Assembly: GCA_902610175.1 (NCBI GenBank)
Contig: CACLUR010000002.1
Coordinates: 169,116-233,115 of the forward strand
Source of the DNA: an uncultured Alphaproteobacteria bacterium
GTDB lineage: Bacteria; Pseudomonadota; Alphaproteobacteria; HIMB59
Reading direction: 5' to 3'
DNA length: 64,000 nt
Numbering within the stretch: position 1 is the stretch's first letter; each line of letters opens with the position of its first letter. The notes beneath the pieces were generated by a model. The model had not been told where the DNA came from. It saw nothing but the letters and a program-made list of their open reading frames with translations, and ran no database searches. The position numbers and the translations under genes were made by a program. Below, in pieces: positions 53,978 to 62,383 of this stretch.

Positions 53978-54637
53978 TTAACTATTTAAAAGCTTATTTT
54001 TTGCTTCAGTTATTAAATTAGATAAATAGTTATTACCATCTTTATCAGGATGGAACTTCTTCATTAAGTCATAATATGATTTTTTAATATCATCATCAGA
54101 AGCTCCTTTTTTAAGACCTAATACTGAGAGTGCTTCCTCCTCTGTCATTTGTGACTTGTCTGAAGAAGATGTAGATTGTTTATTTTGGCTAATAATTACA
54201 TTTAAAATATTAAATCCACGAGGATCATTTATTTTTAGTTCCTCTAAGAGCTTCGATACCTCATTTTGAGATAGGGAGGAAAAAGAACGGCCTTTAAAGG
54301 CACCCTCTATAACATTAATTGTAGCTTGACGTGATTGTAACACAATTTCAATTTGTAAATACTTCGTATTAATTTTTGGTTTGAACTTACTTCCAAAAGA
54401 AGATCGCGAAAACAAGTTTAATATAGTTAATAATGATGAGATCCTTCGAAAAAAAAGTAAAGCAGGAGCTAAGGCAACAGGTAGAAAATTTAATTTTCCT
54501 GAAAAAATTAAAAAACATCCTAGGATTATTATTAATGAAATAATTAAATATTTTTTATAACGAGACGATAATTGGTTACCAAAGAAAACAAAGATACATA
54601 TAGCTACAATTGAAAATAATAATAAGATCTTAATCAT
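53978..54637 (-). CDS. membrane-anchored DnaJ-domain protein
   Basis: A 219-residue protein. Two N-terminal helices (residues 1-18 and 27-50) lead to a cytosolic part ending in a J domain (about residues 165-219) with HPD (KKFHPDKDG). It has the architecture of the TIM14/DjlA-like group common in Alphaproteobacteria. It should stimulate DnaK at the membrane. The start of the gene overlaps the msrA end by 4 bp. The J domain is truncated beyond helix III/IV, as in TIM14. Confidence 0.82.
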   Translation of the reverse strand: MIKILLLFSIVAICIFVFFGNQLSSRYKKYLIISLIIILGCFLIFSGKLNFLPVALAPALLFFRRISSLLTILNLFSRSSFGSKFKPKINTKYLQIEIVLQSRQATINVIEGAFKGRSFSSLSQNEVSKLLEELKINDPRGFNILNVIISQNKQSTSSSDKSQMTEEEALSVLGLKKGASDDDIKKSYYDLMKKFHPDKDGNNYLSNLITEAKNKLLNS

Positions 54638-55209
54638 CCTAAATTAATTTTTAATTGTTTAATCCTCTGCTCTCTACCACAACTGTACTTGTAATATGTA
54701 TATCTTATCGGATTTTTTTTGTAATAATCCTGATGATACTCCTCTGCAACATAAAAATTTTTAAAAGGTAAGATCAATGTTTCCACCTTCTGTTTGTGAT
54801 TTTCTTGAATTTTATCTATGTAAAAGTTAAATTTATCTATAACAATTTGGTCATTACTGAAAAGAGCACTTTTATAAGAATAACCTTTATCACAAAATTG
54901 ACCAGTACCATCAAAAGGATCAATATTTACAAAAAAAACCCTAATGATCTTATCTAAACTAACAATATCTGAGTCAAAAATAATTTCAGCCACTTCTATA
55001 TGGCCTGTATCACCCTTCACAACTTCTTGATAAGTTGGATTTTCTAAATGACCTCCTGAATAGCCAGATCGAACGTCAATTACACCTTTTAATTTTTCAT
55101 AAACCTCCTCAACACACCAGAAACAGCCACCAGCTAAGTAAATTGTATTAATTTTTGCATAAGCTGTAATAGGTAGCAAAAATAAGAAAAGAAAAAGTCT
55201 AAAGATCAT
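54634..55209 (-). CDS. msrA: peptide methionine sulfoxide reductase MsrA, exported form
   Basis: A 191-residue MsrA that reduces Met-S-sulfoxide. The catalytic Cys29 is in GGCFWCVEE, and SGYSGGHLENPTYQEV, FDSDIVSLDKIIRVFF, YKSALF and EEYHQDYYKKNP complete the family. An N-terminal signal peptide (residues 1-18, AYA) would place it in the periplasm, unlike the cytoplasmic enzyme of E. coli. It overlaps the transaminase gene by 4 bp and the DnaJ-like gene by 4 bp. Confidence 0.92.
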   Translation of the reverse strand: MIFRLFLFLFLLPITAYAKINTIYLAGGCFWCVEEVYEKLKGVIDVRSGYSGGHLENPTYQEVVKGDTGHIEVAEIIFDSDIVSLDKIIRVFFVNIDPFDGTGQFCDKGYSYKSALFSNDQIVIDKFNFYIDKIQENHKQKVETLILPFKNFYVAEEYHQDYYKKNPIRYTYYKYSCGREQRIKQLKINLG

Positions 55210-56048
55210 ATTGTGTCGATAAATAAATTACGAAACTTCAATGTATTTAGACCGGGCTTACCGTTTGAAATAGTAAATTTATCAACTTTAACTATGGGCA
55301 TTACAAAATTAGTAGCACTTGTCATGAATGCTTCATCTGCATCAAGAAGAGATTTAATAGAAAATTTTTTTTCCTCAAATTTAAATTTATTTTTTTTTAA
55401 AATTGATATTAATTTATGCCTTGTACATCCCTTTAAAATTCTAAAGTTAAGTGGGTGCGTAATACATTTATTTTTTTTTATAATCCAAATACTTGAGGAA
55501 TTACCCTCAGTTATCATATTTCTATTATCAAATAATACTGCCTCATGTGATTTATTCTCTTTTGCATGATTTGCAGCTAGAACATTACCTAATAGAGAAA
55601 TACTTTTAATATCTGACCTATGCCACCTTATATCTGGGTAAAGAGATGTTTTTACACCTTTTAGTGCTAACTTATTTAAATATTCAAAATTTTTATTGAT
55701 TGAGTAAATAACAATATTAGGCTTAAGTTTATCAGGGTATTTATGTTCCCTTGGGTTTTGATCCCCTCTTGTAATTTGGATGTAAATTATACCCATTTTT
55801 AATTTATTTAATTTTTTGATTTTATTGGTGATATTAATTAATTGATTTCTATTGAATTTAATTTTCATGTTCATTTTTTTTAAAGAAATAAACAATCTGT
55901 TTAAATGAAGATTTAAATCTACTAATTCACCTTTGAATACAGCAATAACCTCATAAACCCCATCAGAGAATTGAAAACCTCTATCTGTTACACTGATAAA
56001 AGATTGATTTAGAGGTTTGTATTTTCCATTAATATAACAGGTTGTCAT
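55206..56048 (-). CDS. D-amino acid transaminase-like class IV PLP enzyme
   Basis: A 280-residue fold-type IV PLP enzyme. Lys148 in SDIKSISLLGNV is the Schiff-base Lys, and DRGFQFSDGVYEVI, MITEGNSSSIW and DEAFMTSATNFVMPIVKVD match D-amino acid transaminase rather than branched-chain enzymes. It would make D-Glu or D-Ala from keto acids for cell wall use, or recycle D-amino acids. It overlaps msrA by 4 bp and is divergent from the M48 protease gene, with 29 bp between starts. Confidence 0.85.
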   Translation of the reverse strand: MTTCYINGKYKPLNQSFISVTDRGFQFSDGVYEVIAVFKGELVDLNLHLNRLFISLKKMNMKIKFNRNQLINITNKIKKLNKLKMGIIYIQITRGDQNPREHKYPDKLKPNIVIYSINKNFEYLNKLALKGVKTSLYPDIRWHRSDIKSISLLGNVLAANHAKENKSHEAVLFDNRNMITEGNSSSIWIIKKNKCITHPLNFRILKGCTRHKLISILKKNKFKFEEKKFSIKSLLDADEAFMTSATNFVMPIVKVDKFTISNGKPGLNTLKFRNLFIDTI

Positions 56049-56077
56049 AAGAATAACTTTTTGATTATATTAATATT

Positions 56078-56881
56078 ATGAAACTTAAAAGACGAGATTT
56101 TATTAAAAAATTTTCATGTGCGTGTTGTGCACCTCTATTTCTGCCATCTTGTACTGAGGTAGCTATTACAAATCGTAAACAGCTCTCAATTATTCCAGAT
56201 GAAACTATTAATAAGCAAGCTCTTCATGCCTACGAACAAGTCAAAAAACAAGAAAATTTAATAAAGTCTGGGCCAAATTTTAGAACTCTAAATGAAGTTG
56301 GTCTCAGAGTTACTGAGTCAGTAGAAGAGTATTTTTTAAAAATGGGTCAGTCAGACTCTATAAAAAATTATAAATGGGAATTTATTTTAATTGATGACAA
56401 GGATACACTAAATGCTTGGTGTATGCCTGGTGGTAAAATAGCATTTTACACAGGGATCTTGGATGTTGCTGCTAATAATGATGGTTTGGCCTCAATAATG
56501 GGACATGAAATTGCTCATGCGGTTGCTAGACATAGTGTTGAAAGAGCCAGTCAAGCATTAGCAATAAATGTTGGCTCTACTATCTTGGATATTGCATTAG
56601 AGGGTGCCCTTTCTAGCACTTCAGCTGATGATTATTTGGTAAGTTTGGGATTAACTTTACCCTTTAACAGATTACAAGAATCAGAGGCTGATTATTTAGG
56701 CTTAGCCTTTATGACAATGGCCAAATACGATAATCATGAGTCATACAAAGTTTGGCAGCGAATGGCTGAGGCGCAAAAAGGAAATGCACCACCAGAGTTT
56801 CTATCTACGCACCCTTCCCCCAAAAATCGTATTGAAAAGCTTAAAAACTGGATACCTGAAGTTGATTTAAGATTTACCTAA
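56078..56881 (+). CDS. M48 zinc metalloprotease lipoprotein
   Basis: A 267-residue protein with a twin-Arg-like lead (KLKRRDFIKKF) and a lipobox-like FLPSC (Cys25), so it is probably lipidated. The catalytic HEIAH is at residues 143-147 (GHEIAHAVARH) with a downstream ESEADYLGLAFM giving the third zinc ligand. It resembles the LoiP/YcaL group of periplasmic M48 proteases that degrade misfolded envelope proteins. The C-terminal TPR part of BepA is missing. Confidence 0.88.
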   Translation: MKLKRRDFIKKFSCACCAPLFLPSCTEVAITNRKQLSIIPDETINKQALHAYEQVKKQENLIKSGPNFRTLNEVGLRVTESVEEYFLKMGQSDSIKNYKWEFILIDDKDTLNAWCMPGGKIAFYTGILDVAANNDGLASIMGHEIAHAVARHSVERASQALAINVGSTILDIALEGALSSTSADDYLVSLGLTLPFNRLQESEADYLGLAFMTMAKYDNHESYKVWQRMAEAQKGNAPPEFLSTHPSPKNRIEKLKNWIPEVDLRFT

Positions 56882-56933
56882 AGCGTTGTTTTGTCATACT
56901 TTAAACAAAACAGAAATTTAATATATTCTAAAT

Positions 56934-57152
56934 ATGAATAAAGTTATTAAGTTAAAAAAGCAGTCAAAAACAAGCGACTCTGATAGCATTAAACAGCTTA
57001 ACAGTAAGCTAAATAAACTTGATAAGAAAATCGATAACCTCTACGAAAGATTAGACGGTCATATCAACAAAATAGATAAAGTTTATTCTAGACTAGAGGA
57101 ACATTTTTCTGGTATCGAAAAGCTTTTATCCTTCTTTAAATTTAGAAAATAA
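56934..57152 (+). CDS. small coiled-coil protein of unknown function
   Basis: A 72-residue, highly charged protein dominated by an amphipathic heptad region: repeats of LNKLDKKIDNLYERL-DGHINKIDKVYSRLEEHFSGIEKLL. The heptads make a coiled coil likely, perhaps a homo-oligomer. No family is recognised. It meets the SRAP gene stop directly (convergent, no gap). Confidence 0.5.
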   Translation: MNKVIKLKKQSKTSDSDSIKQLNSKLNKLDKKIDNLYERLDGHINKIDKVYSRLEEHFSGIEKLLSFFKFRK

Positions 57153-57722
57153 CTATTTCGATAACTCATAATTTATGACATCTGAAGATCTTAGTAGCTC
57201 TTCATAACTGTTAGAAAACCATTGTATTATATTATTTTTATTAATAATGACTGGGTTTCTATTGTGAATAAATTCTATATTTTCCATAGAGGATTTAGTT
57301 AAAATTGAATAATAAACAGTATCTTCTATTAATTTATATACACCTGCAAAAAAACTGACTGGTGTATTTGTAAATAGTTTATATTTCTCTTTCAATTCTT
57401 GAGTTTTCATCCATTCAAAATAACTACTAAAAGGGACTAAACAGCGGTTATTTGCTATAAGACTATTACTGAAAGATTTTTCGTGAACTGTCTCTGATCG
57501 AATATTGAAAAGTGTTTTTCCTTTCGGAAGCCAATCAAATGACAAGCCCCAACTTGATTGTTTAAATACAAATTTTGAGTTTAGATTAAAGACAATAGGT
57601 GCTTTATTGGTTGGGCAAATATCTAGATTTTTATAATCAAATATTGATTTGAAGTTATTTATAGTTTCATTCTTAAAAGAAGAGTGATTATCTTTAAGAT
57701 TAAGCGAATATCTTCCGCACAC
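57153..57722 (-). CDS. SOS response-associated peptidase (SRAP/YedK/HMCES)
   Basis: A 189-residue abasic-site DNA-protein crosslinking protein. The N-terminal Met is removed and Cys2 (MCGRY) forms the thiazolidine crosslink. Glu103 (SSYFEWM), the NIRSET segment and a late His (FIHNRNPVI) complete the active site; the usual HxRMP reads HNRNP. It is the normal family length. It sits 2 bp downstream of the TRAP binding-protein gene, with no sign of a LexA box. Confidence 0.9.
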   Translation of the reverse strand: MCGRYSLNLKDNHSSFKNETINNFKSIFDYKNLDICPTNKAPIVFNLNSKFVFKQSSWGLSFDWLPKGKTLFNIRSETVHEKSFSNSLIANNRCLVPFSSYFEWMKTQELKEKYKLFTNTPVSFFAGVYKLIEDTVYYSILTKSSMENIEFIHNRNPVIINKNNIIQWFSNSYEELLRSSDVINYELSK

Positions 57723-57724
57723 TA

Positions 57725-58807
57725 TTAAATTTTTCTAAAATTCAAGTAGTTAGAAATATCAAAGTCCTTATATGAAGTTCTTAAACCTAAAAATTGAAAA
57801 TAATCATCCCTAATTTTTTTCCCAAGAGAGGTATCAGTATAATTATCTAAAACACCATTGATATTTTTTTTGGCTTCAATGACAATATCGTTAGGTAGTT
57901 GCCTGAATTCTACACCAAGTGACCTCAATTTTTCTATAGCCACAACCTCTTTATACATAAAATCAGACAACATTTCTTGATTTTCTGACTGACAAGCATA
58001 CTCGATGATGCTCTTAGCTTCATTATCAAAAGAGTTCCATTTATCTAAATTCATTCCTAATGAAATAGAAACTGTAGGTTTTTTAAAATCTGGATAATAA
58101 CAGTAATTTGTTACTTTATAAAAACCAAAAGCTAAATCCATAACTGGATTAGACCAATCTGCAGCGTCTATAGCACCACTTGCTAAAGACTGAAGAATTT
58201 CACCTCCTGGTATATTTATAGAAGTTGCCCCCATAGTCTTTAATAGATCTCCTCCCATACCAGGGCTTCTTATTTTAAGTTTTGAAACATCCTCGAGACT
58301 ATTTAATTCGTTTTTGAACCAACCAAATAATGTAGATCCAGTATTACCAACTAAAAAATGTTTAATGTTAAAATTAGAACCTAATTCATCCCATAATAAT
58401 TGACCATTACCAGAATATATCCATGAATTAAATTCCTCGGCAGTCATTCCAAAAGGAACCGCAGCAAAAAAAGGATATGCTTTGTTCTTTCCTCCCCAAT
58501 AAAACTCTGCTGAGTGATATAAATCAGCTGTTCCAGATGAGACGGCATCAAACACTCCAAACGGTGGGACTAGTTCACCAGCTGAGTAAACATTAACTTT
58601 TATTCTTTTATTAGATAAGTTCTCAATTCGCTGAGCCAACCTGTTTGCACCTAAACCTATACCAGGAAAATTCTCTGGCCACGATGTGACCATATTCAAC
58701 TCTGTTATGGTACTTGCGTGTACATTAAAACCAGAGAGTGCAGCTGCACCAAGTACAGGAATTGAGGCTTTTTTAATAAAATTTCTTCTGTTAATTTTTT
58801 TTTTCAT
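57725..58807 (-). CDS. TRAP transporter solute-binding protein, DctP family (orphan)
   Basis: A protein of about 360 residues with a Tat-type signal (RRNFIKKASIPVLGAAALSG), exported folded. The DctP features are MVTSWPENFPGIGLGANRLAQRI, GELVPPFGVFDAVSSGTADLYHS and the ADWSNPVMDLAFGFYKVTNYCY strand. It binds a carboxylate such as a keto acid. No dctQ or dctM gene is adjacent, so the membrane subunits must be elsewhere, or the protein has another role. I chose the ATG at 58807; a longer frame begins eight codons upstream. Confidence 0.88.
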   Translation of the reverse strand: MKKKINRRNFIKKASIPVLGAAALSGFNVHASTITELNMVTSWPENFPGIGLGANRLAQRIENLSNKRIKVNVYSAGELVPPFGVFDAVSSGTADLYHSAEFYWGGKNKAYPFFAAVPFGMTAEEFNSWIYSGNGQLLWDELGSNFNIKHFLVGNTGSTLFGWFKNELNSLEDVSKLKIRSPGMGGDLLKTMGATSINIPGGEILQSLASGAIDAADWSNPVMDLAFGFYKVTNYCYYPDFKKPTVSISLGMNLDKWNSFDNEAKSIIEYACQSENQEMLSDFMYKEVVAIEKLRSLGVEFRQLPNDIVIEAKKNINGVLDNYTDTSLGKKIRDDYFQFLGLRTSYKDFDISNYLNFRKI

Positions 58808-58844
58808 ATTTTTATATAAATAAGATAACACTTTATAAATAAAA

Positions 58845-59363
58845 ATGAAATTAGAAGCAAAAAGTTTATTAGCCGCACTTAATGATCAAAAAGTTGAATA
58901 TAAACTTTTTGAACACGAGGCTTTTTTTACCGTAGAGGAGTCTAGTAAATTAAAATCAGATTTGAATATGCAAGGTGCGCATACAAAAAATCTTTTTTTA
59001 AGGGACAAAAAGAGAAATTTTTACTTACTCTCATGCTTAAATAGCACTGATGTAGACCTAAAAATTATTAAAAACACTATACAGTGCCAAGGAAATCTCT
59101 CTTTTGGAAGTGCAGAATATTTATATGATAAACTTGGAGTCAAACCAGGCTCTGTTAGTCCCTACTCTTTAATCAATAATGTAGATAAGGATGTAAGTTT
59201 TTACTTAGATAAAAAAATCAATGACTATGAATTATGTAATTTTCACCCACTAGATAACACTAAAACAATTCAAGTAAAAACAGAGGATTGTATTAAATTT
59301 CTTAGAACAATTACGACTGTTCGATTAATTGACTTTACAACTATGGAAGTAATTAATCTCTAA
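58845..59363 (+). CDS. prolyl-tRNA editing protein, ProXp/PrdX-type YbaK-fold deacylase
   Basis: A 172-residue YbaK-fold protein. VEYKLFEHEAFFTVEESSKL, GAHTKNLFLRDKKRNFYLLS, GNLSFGSAEYLYDKLGVKPGSVSPYSLIN and CNFHPLDNTKTIQVKTEDCIKF match the freestanding ProRS-associated domain (PrdX/ProXp-ala), which deacylates Ala-tRNAPro. The Lys in the KNLFL motif is the conserved one. It complements the ybaK-like gene at 50194. It is convergent with yajQ, overlapping its end by 11 bp. Confidence 0.88.
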   Translation: MKLEAKSLLAALNDQKVEYKLFEHEAFFTVEESSKLKSDLNMQGAHTKNLFLRDKKRNFYLLSCLNSTDVDLKIIKNTIQCQGNLSFGSAEYLYDKLGVKPGSVSPYSLINNVDKDVSFYLDKKINDYELCNFHPLDNTKTIQVKTEDCIKFLRTITTVRLIDFTTMEVINL

Positions 59364-59838
59364 AATTTTGAAACTGTAAAGGAATTTTGATATCACTTGA
59401 TTTTAATAATTCGATCATTGATTGTAGATCATCTCTTTTCTTTCCAGTAATTCTTACTTCATCTCCATTAATTGAAGCTTGAACCTTTGCTTTTGATGAT
59501 TTAACAAGATTTGTTATTTTTTTTGAGTCCTCTTTTGATATTCCATTCAAAATATCAATAAATTGTCTTACTCTGTTTCCAGAGGCAGTTTCAGTTGATT
59601 TAAGATGTATAAATTTTGGATCTATTTTTCTTCTTACAATATTATTTTTTAAAATATCATTAAATTGAGTTAATTTAGTATTGTCGGTTGTCTCTATTGT
59701 AATAGAAAAATCGTTTCGTTCGATTGTTGAATTAGTGTTCTTAAAGTCAAATCTATTATCAACTTCTCTTTTTGTATTATTGATGGCATTATCAATTTCT
59801 TGAATATCTGGTGACGAGACAACATCAAAAGAAGGCAT
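59353..59838 (-). CDS. yajQ: YajQ-family nucleotide-binding protein
   Basis: A protein of about 161 residues starting PSFDVVSSPDIQEIDNAINNTKREVDNRFDFKN, exactly the UPF0234/YajQ pattern, with the C-terminal KVQASINGDEVRITGKKRDDLQSMI block. Relatives bind cyclic di-GMP or RNA and nucleotides in Xanthomonas and E. coli. I start it at the ATG at 59838; a longer frame has five extra residues but lacks support. Its start faces the GTG of the DMT gene 2 bp away. Confidence 0.9.
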   Translation of the reverse strand: MPSFDVVSSPDIQEIDNAINNTKREVDNRFDFKNTNSTIERNDFSITIETTDNTKLTQFNDILKNNIVRRKIDPKFIHLKSTETASGNRVRQFIDILNGISKEDSKKITNLVKSSKAKVQASINGDEVRITGKKRDDLQSMIELLKSSDIKIPLQFQNFRD

Positions 59839-59840
59839 AA

Positions 59841-60713
59841 GTGAACAATACAATATTTTTATTTATTTCAACACTAATAGTTTGGGGGCCTACCTGGTAT
59901 ATTATTAAATTTCAACTTGGTATTGTTGATCCAATGACATCAGTTTTTTACCGGTTTTTTTTATCATCAATAATAATTTTAATATTTTGTATATTAAAAA
60001 AAATAAATCTTATATTTACTCTAAAGGAACATTTTTTTATAGCTGCTCTGGGTATATCATTATTTAATATAAATTATGTGCTGTTTTATCTATCTACAGT
60101 TCATTTAATTAGTGGATTTGTTGCTTTATGTTTTTCATCAATATTATTTATGAATGTTGTTAATAATATTATTTTTAAAAGTAAATTTCCAAAAATTATG
60201 ACTTTGGTTGGAGGTTTTATTGGAACGTTAGGATTACTTTTTATTTTTTATGATGAAATTATTAATTTTGAATTATCAAAAAGCACAAGTATTGGGATTT
60301 TACTTGGTGTATTGGCAACATATTTTGCTTCTATTGGTAACTTAATTTCAGAGTATACCTCTAAAATTAAATTGAATGTTGTTGCCGTTACAGGATATGG
60401 GATGTTGTATGGCTCCATAACACTATTAATTTATCTTTTAATGACTGGTACTGAATTAAATTTTGATTTTAGTTACAGATATATCATATCGTTACTTTAT
60501 TTATCTATTTTTGGAAGTGTATTCGGTTTTATTCTTTATCTTTCAGTAATAAAAAATATAGGTGCCAATGATGCAGCATACATTGCAATAATAATGCCAC
60601 TTATAGCACTAATTATTTCTACAATATTTGAAGGTATGATATGGAACTTAAATTTATACATTGGGTCGTTTCTTGTGATATTTGGAAATATATTAATTTT
60701 AAAAAAAAATTAG
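59841..60713 (+). CDS. EamA/DMT-family inner-membrane transporter
   Basis: A 290-residue protein with about ten helices and the start typical of the RhaT/EamA group (TLIVWGPTWYIIKFQLG). The family segments SVFYRFFLSS and ANDAAYIAIIMPLIALIIST are visible. The start is a GTG. It is convergent with the MFS gene (overlapping stops by 4 bp). Substrate is unknown. Confidence 0.85.
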   Translation: MNNTIFLFISTLIVWGPTWYIIKFQLGIVDPMTSVFYRFFLSSIIILIFCILKKINLIFTLKEHFFIAALGISLFNINYVLFYLSTVHLISGFVALCFSSILFMNVVNNIIFKSKFPKIMTLVGGFIGTLGLLFIFYDEIINFELSKSTSIGILLGVLATYFASIGNLISEYTSKIKLNVVAVTGYGMLYGSITLLIYLLMTGTELNFDFSYRYIISLLYLSIFGSVFGFILYLSVIKNIGANDAAYIAIIMPLIALIISTIFEGMIWNLNLYIGSFLVIFGNILILKKN

Positions 60714-61852
60714 TTTTTGAATAATTTCTTTTGTAAAATTACGATGATGCTTACTATGAAAAAAAGTATAAACATAGGTGTGTATACAAATTCTATGCCT
60801 ATCATATCTGCAACATAACCTAAGGTAGGAGGTGCTATCATGAAAACCCCATATGTGCCTATTGTAATAATTGAAATACCGACAGTGGGATCAACATCTT
60901 TAATTGAGGAACCATACGTGTAACAAATTGGAATAACAGAAGAAACACAGAAACCAGCTATGATAAATCCAATTATTGCAAAAAATAAAGAACTACTAAA
61001 TGCAATAACTAAAGAACCAAACAATGAACCTACAACTGAGAAAACAAGAAAATTATAAATTCCAAACATTTGTTTTAGTTTATCTCCAATTAGTCTTCCA
61101 AAAACCATACTTCCATTAAAGGCTATTGCAGCAAGTCCAATATTGAAACCGTCTGCATTAATGTAATCTCTCATGTATAAAGACCCCCAGGAGTCGGTCC
61201 CCCCTTCCAAAAAAACTGCTGTGATAGCTAATACAACCAAAATTATAAGAAATAAGGGCCAACTAAAAAAAATTGAAAAAAAAGATAAGGGGTCTGATTT
61301 ATTATTTTCTATAGTTAAACTACTAAAAAATATTAATGGAGCTAAAAATATAATATAGACAAGAGAATTTATAAAAAAACTAATTTTAAATTCTAAGAAT
61401 AAACTTGTTAACAAAGATCCAGATAATAGTCCAATACTCCAAAATGCGTGAAAGCCTGACATCATTGGTTTATTTAGTTTTTTTTCTAAAGAAGTGGCTT
61501 GAACATTAAGAATTACTTCAAAAAGTCCATAACAAACACCAAAAATAAGACTGAGTATTGCCATTAATTTGAATGAATGGGCAAATGGTATGAGCAACCA
61601 TAAAATACAAATTAGAAATCCAGATAAAAGAGATATTTTTTTTGATGGATAAAGTTGCATTATTTTTGGCATCGCTATCATTGTCAGCACAGAGCCAATT
61701 GAAAAAATTACAAAAAGATATCCCATGCCACTATAGTCAACGTTTATTTGATCTTTTATATCAGGGATTCTAATAGCCCAAAGGCCCACAAAAAAAGAAA
61801 TAGAGAAAAAAAGTGCCTTACATGCATTTATTTCAGATATCTGTATTTTCAA
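60710..61852 (-). CDS. major facilitator superfamily transporter
   Basis: A 380-residue protein with about twelve helices. The cytoplasmic loop after helix 2 is short and basic (MQLYPSKKISLLSG), and a second-half loop GRLIGDKLKQMFG is the MFS A-like motif. The general layout matches small 12-TM MFS permeases (sugar/metabolite or drug exporters); helix 7 has EGGTDSWGSLYMRD. Substrate is not inferable. It is 24 bp downstream of the hotdog thioesterase gene on the same strand. Confidence 0.85.
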   Translation of the reverse strand: MKIQISEINACKALFFSISFFVGLWAIRIPDIKDQINVDYSGMGYLFVIFSIGSVLTMIAMPKIMQLYPSKKISLLSGFLICILWLLIPFAHSFKLMAILSLIFGVCYGLFEVILNVQATSLEKKLNKPMMSGFHAFWSIGLLSGSLLTSLFLEFKISFFINSLVYIIFLAPLIFFSSLTIENNKSDPLSFFSIFFSWPLFLIILVVLAITAVFLEGGTDSWGSLYMRDYINADGFNIGLAAIAFNGSMVFGRLIGDKLKQMFGIYNFLVFSVVGSLFGSLVIAFSSSLFFAIIGFIIAGFCVSSVIPICYTYGSSIKDVDPTVGISIITIGTYGVFMIAPPTLGYVADMIGIEFVYTPMFILFFIVSIIVILQKKLFKN

Positions 61853-61876
61853 TATTAACTCTAATTAATTAGATTA

Positions 61877-62314
61877 TTACCAACCACCATCGTCATCTAA
61901 TTTTTTGTCTTTTACAGTTTTCATAGATGATGTTTTAACTAACTTCCAAATACCATTTCCTGAAACAATAATTTCATTATTTGAAAATACTTGGCATTTA
62001 ACAAAACAAAGTGTTTTTGTCATTCTCTCTATAGAAGGAATTCCAATAAGCTCATCTCCTTTTTGTGCAGAAAAAGTAAAGTGAGTATTCATTGATATTG
62101 TTACGCATGGTCTATTACCAAACGACTTATATGCAGCATTGCCCATAACATTATCCAAAAAAGACATCAAAAAGCCGCCATGGGCAAAGTTTCCAGAATT
62201 TAAATGCTTCTCAGAAACTGTCATTCTATACTTATGTTGATTATTTTCTAATTTTGTTTCTAACTCTCCAAGTAATTGTGAGTATGAAGATTTTGATATT
62301 AACTTCCAGGTCAT
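61877..62314 (-). CDS. PaaI-type hotdog-fold thioesterase
   Basis: A 145-residue hotdog protein. The family motif is NFAHGGFLMSFLDNVMGNAAY, where the Asn-x-x-His-Gly-Gly and Asp in the central helix form the acyl-CoA thioesterase site. The FTFSAQKGDELIG strand follows. It hydrolyses a medium or aromatic acyl-CoA; the exact substrate is unknown. It is the first gene of a two-gene minus-strand unit with the MFS transporter and is divergent from the gamma-glutamyltransferase gene (69 bp). Confidence 0.85.
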   Translation of the reverse strand: MTWKLISKSSYSQLLGELETKLENNQHKYRMTVSEKHLNSGNFAHGGFLMSFLDNVMGNAAYKSFGNRPCVTISMNTHFTFSAQKGDELIGIPSIERMTKTLCFVKCQVFSNNEIIVSGNGIWKLVKTSSMKTVKDKKLDDDGGW

Positions 62315-62383
62315 ATATAACTTTATAATGCAATCATTTAAAAAAGAAATAATTTATGGAATGTCGTAAAATTATTATTTGTA

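Noticed and set aside
55213-55569. 118-codon frame opposite the transaminase gene
   Set aside because: Antisense to the conserved C-terminal half of a class IV PLP enzyme, with no independent support.
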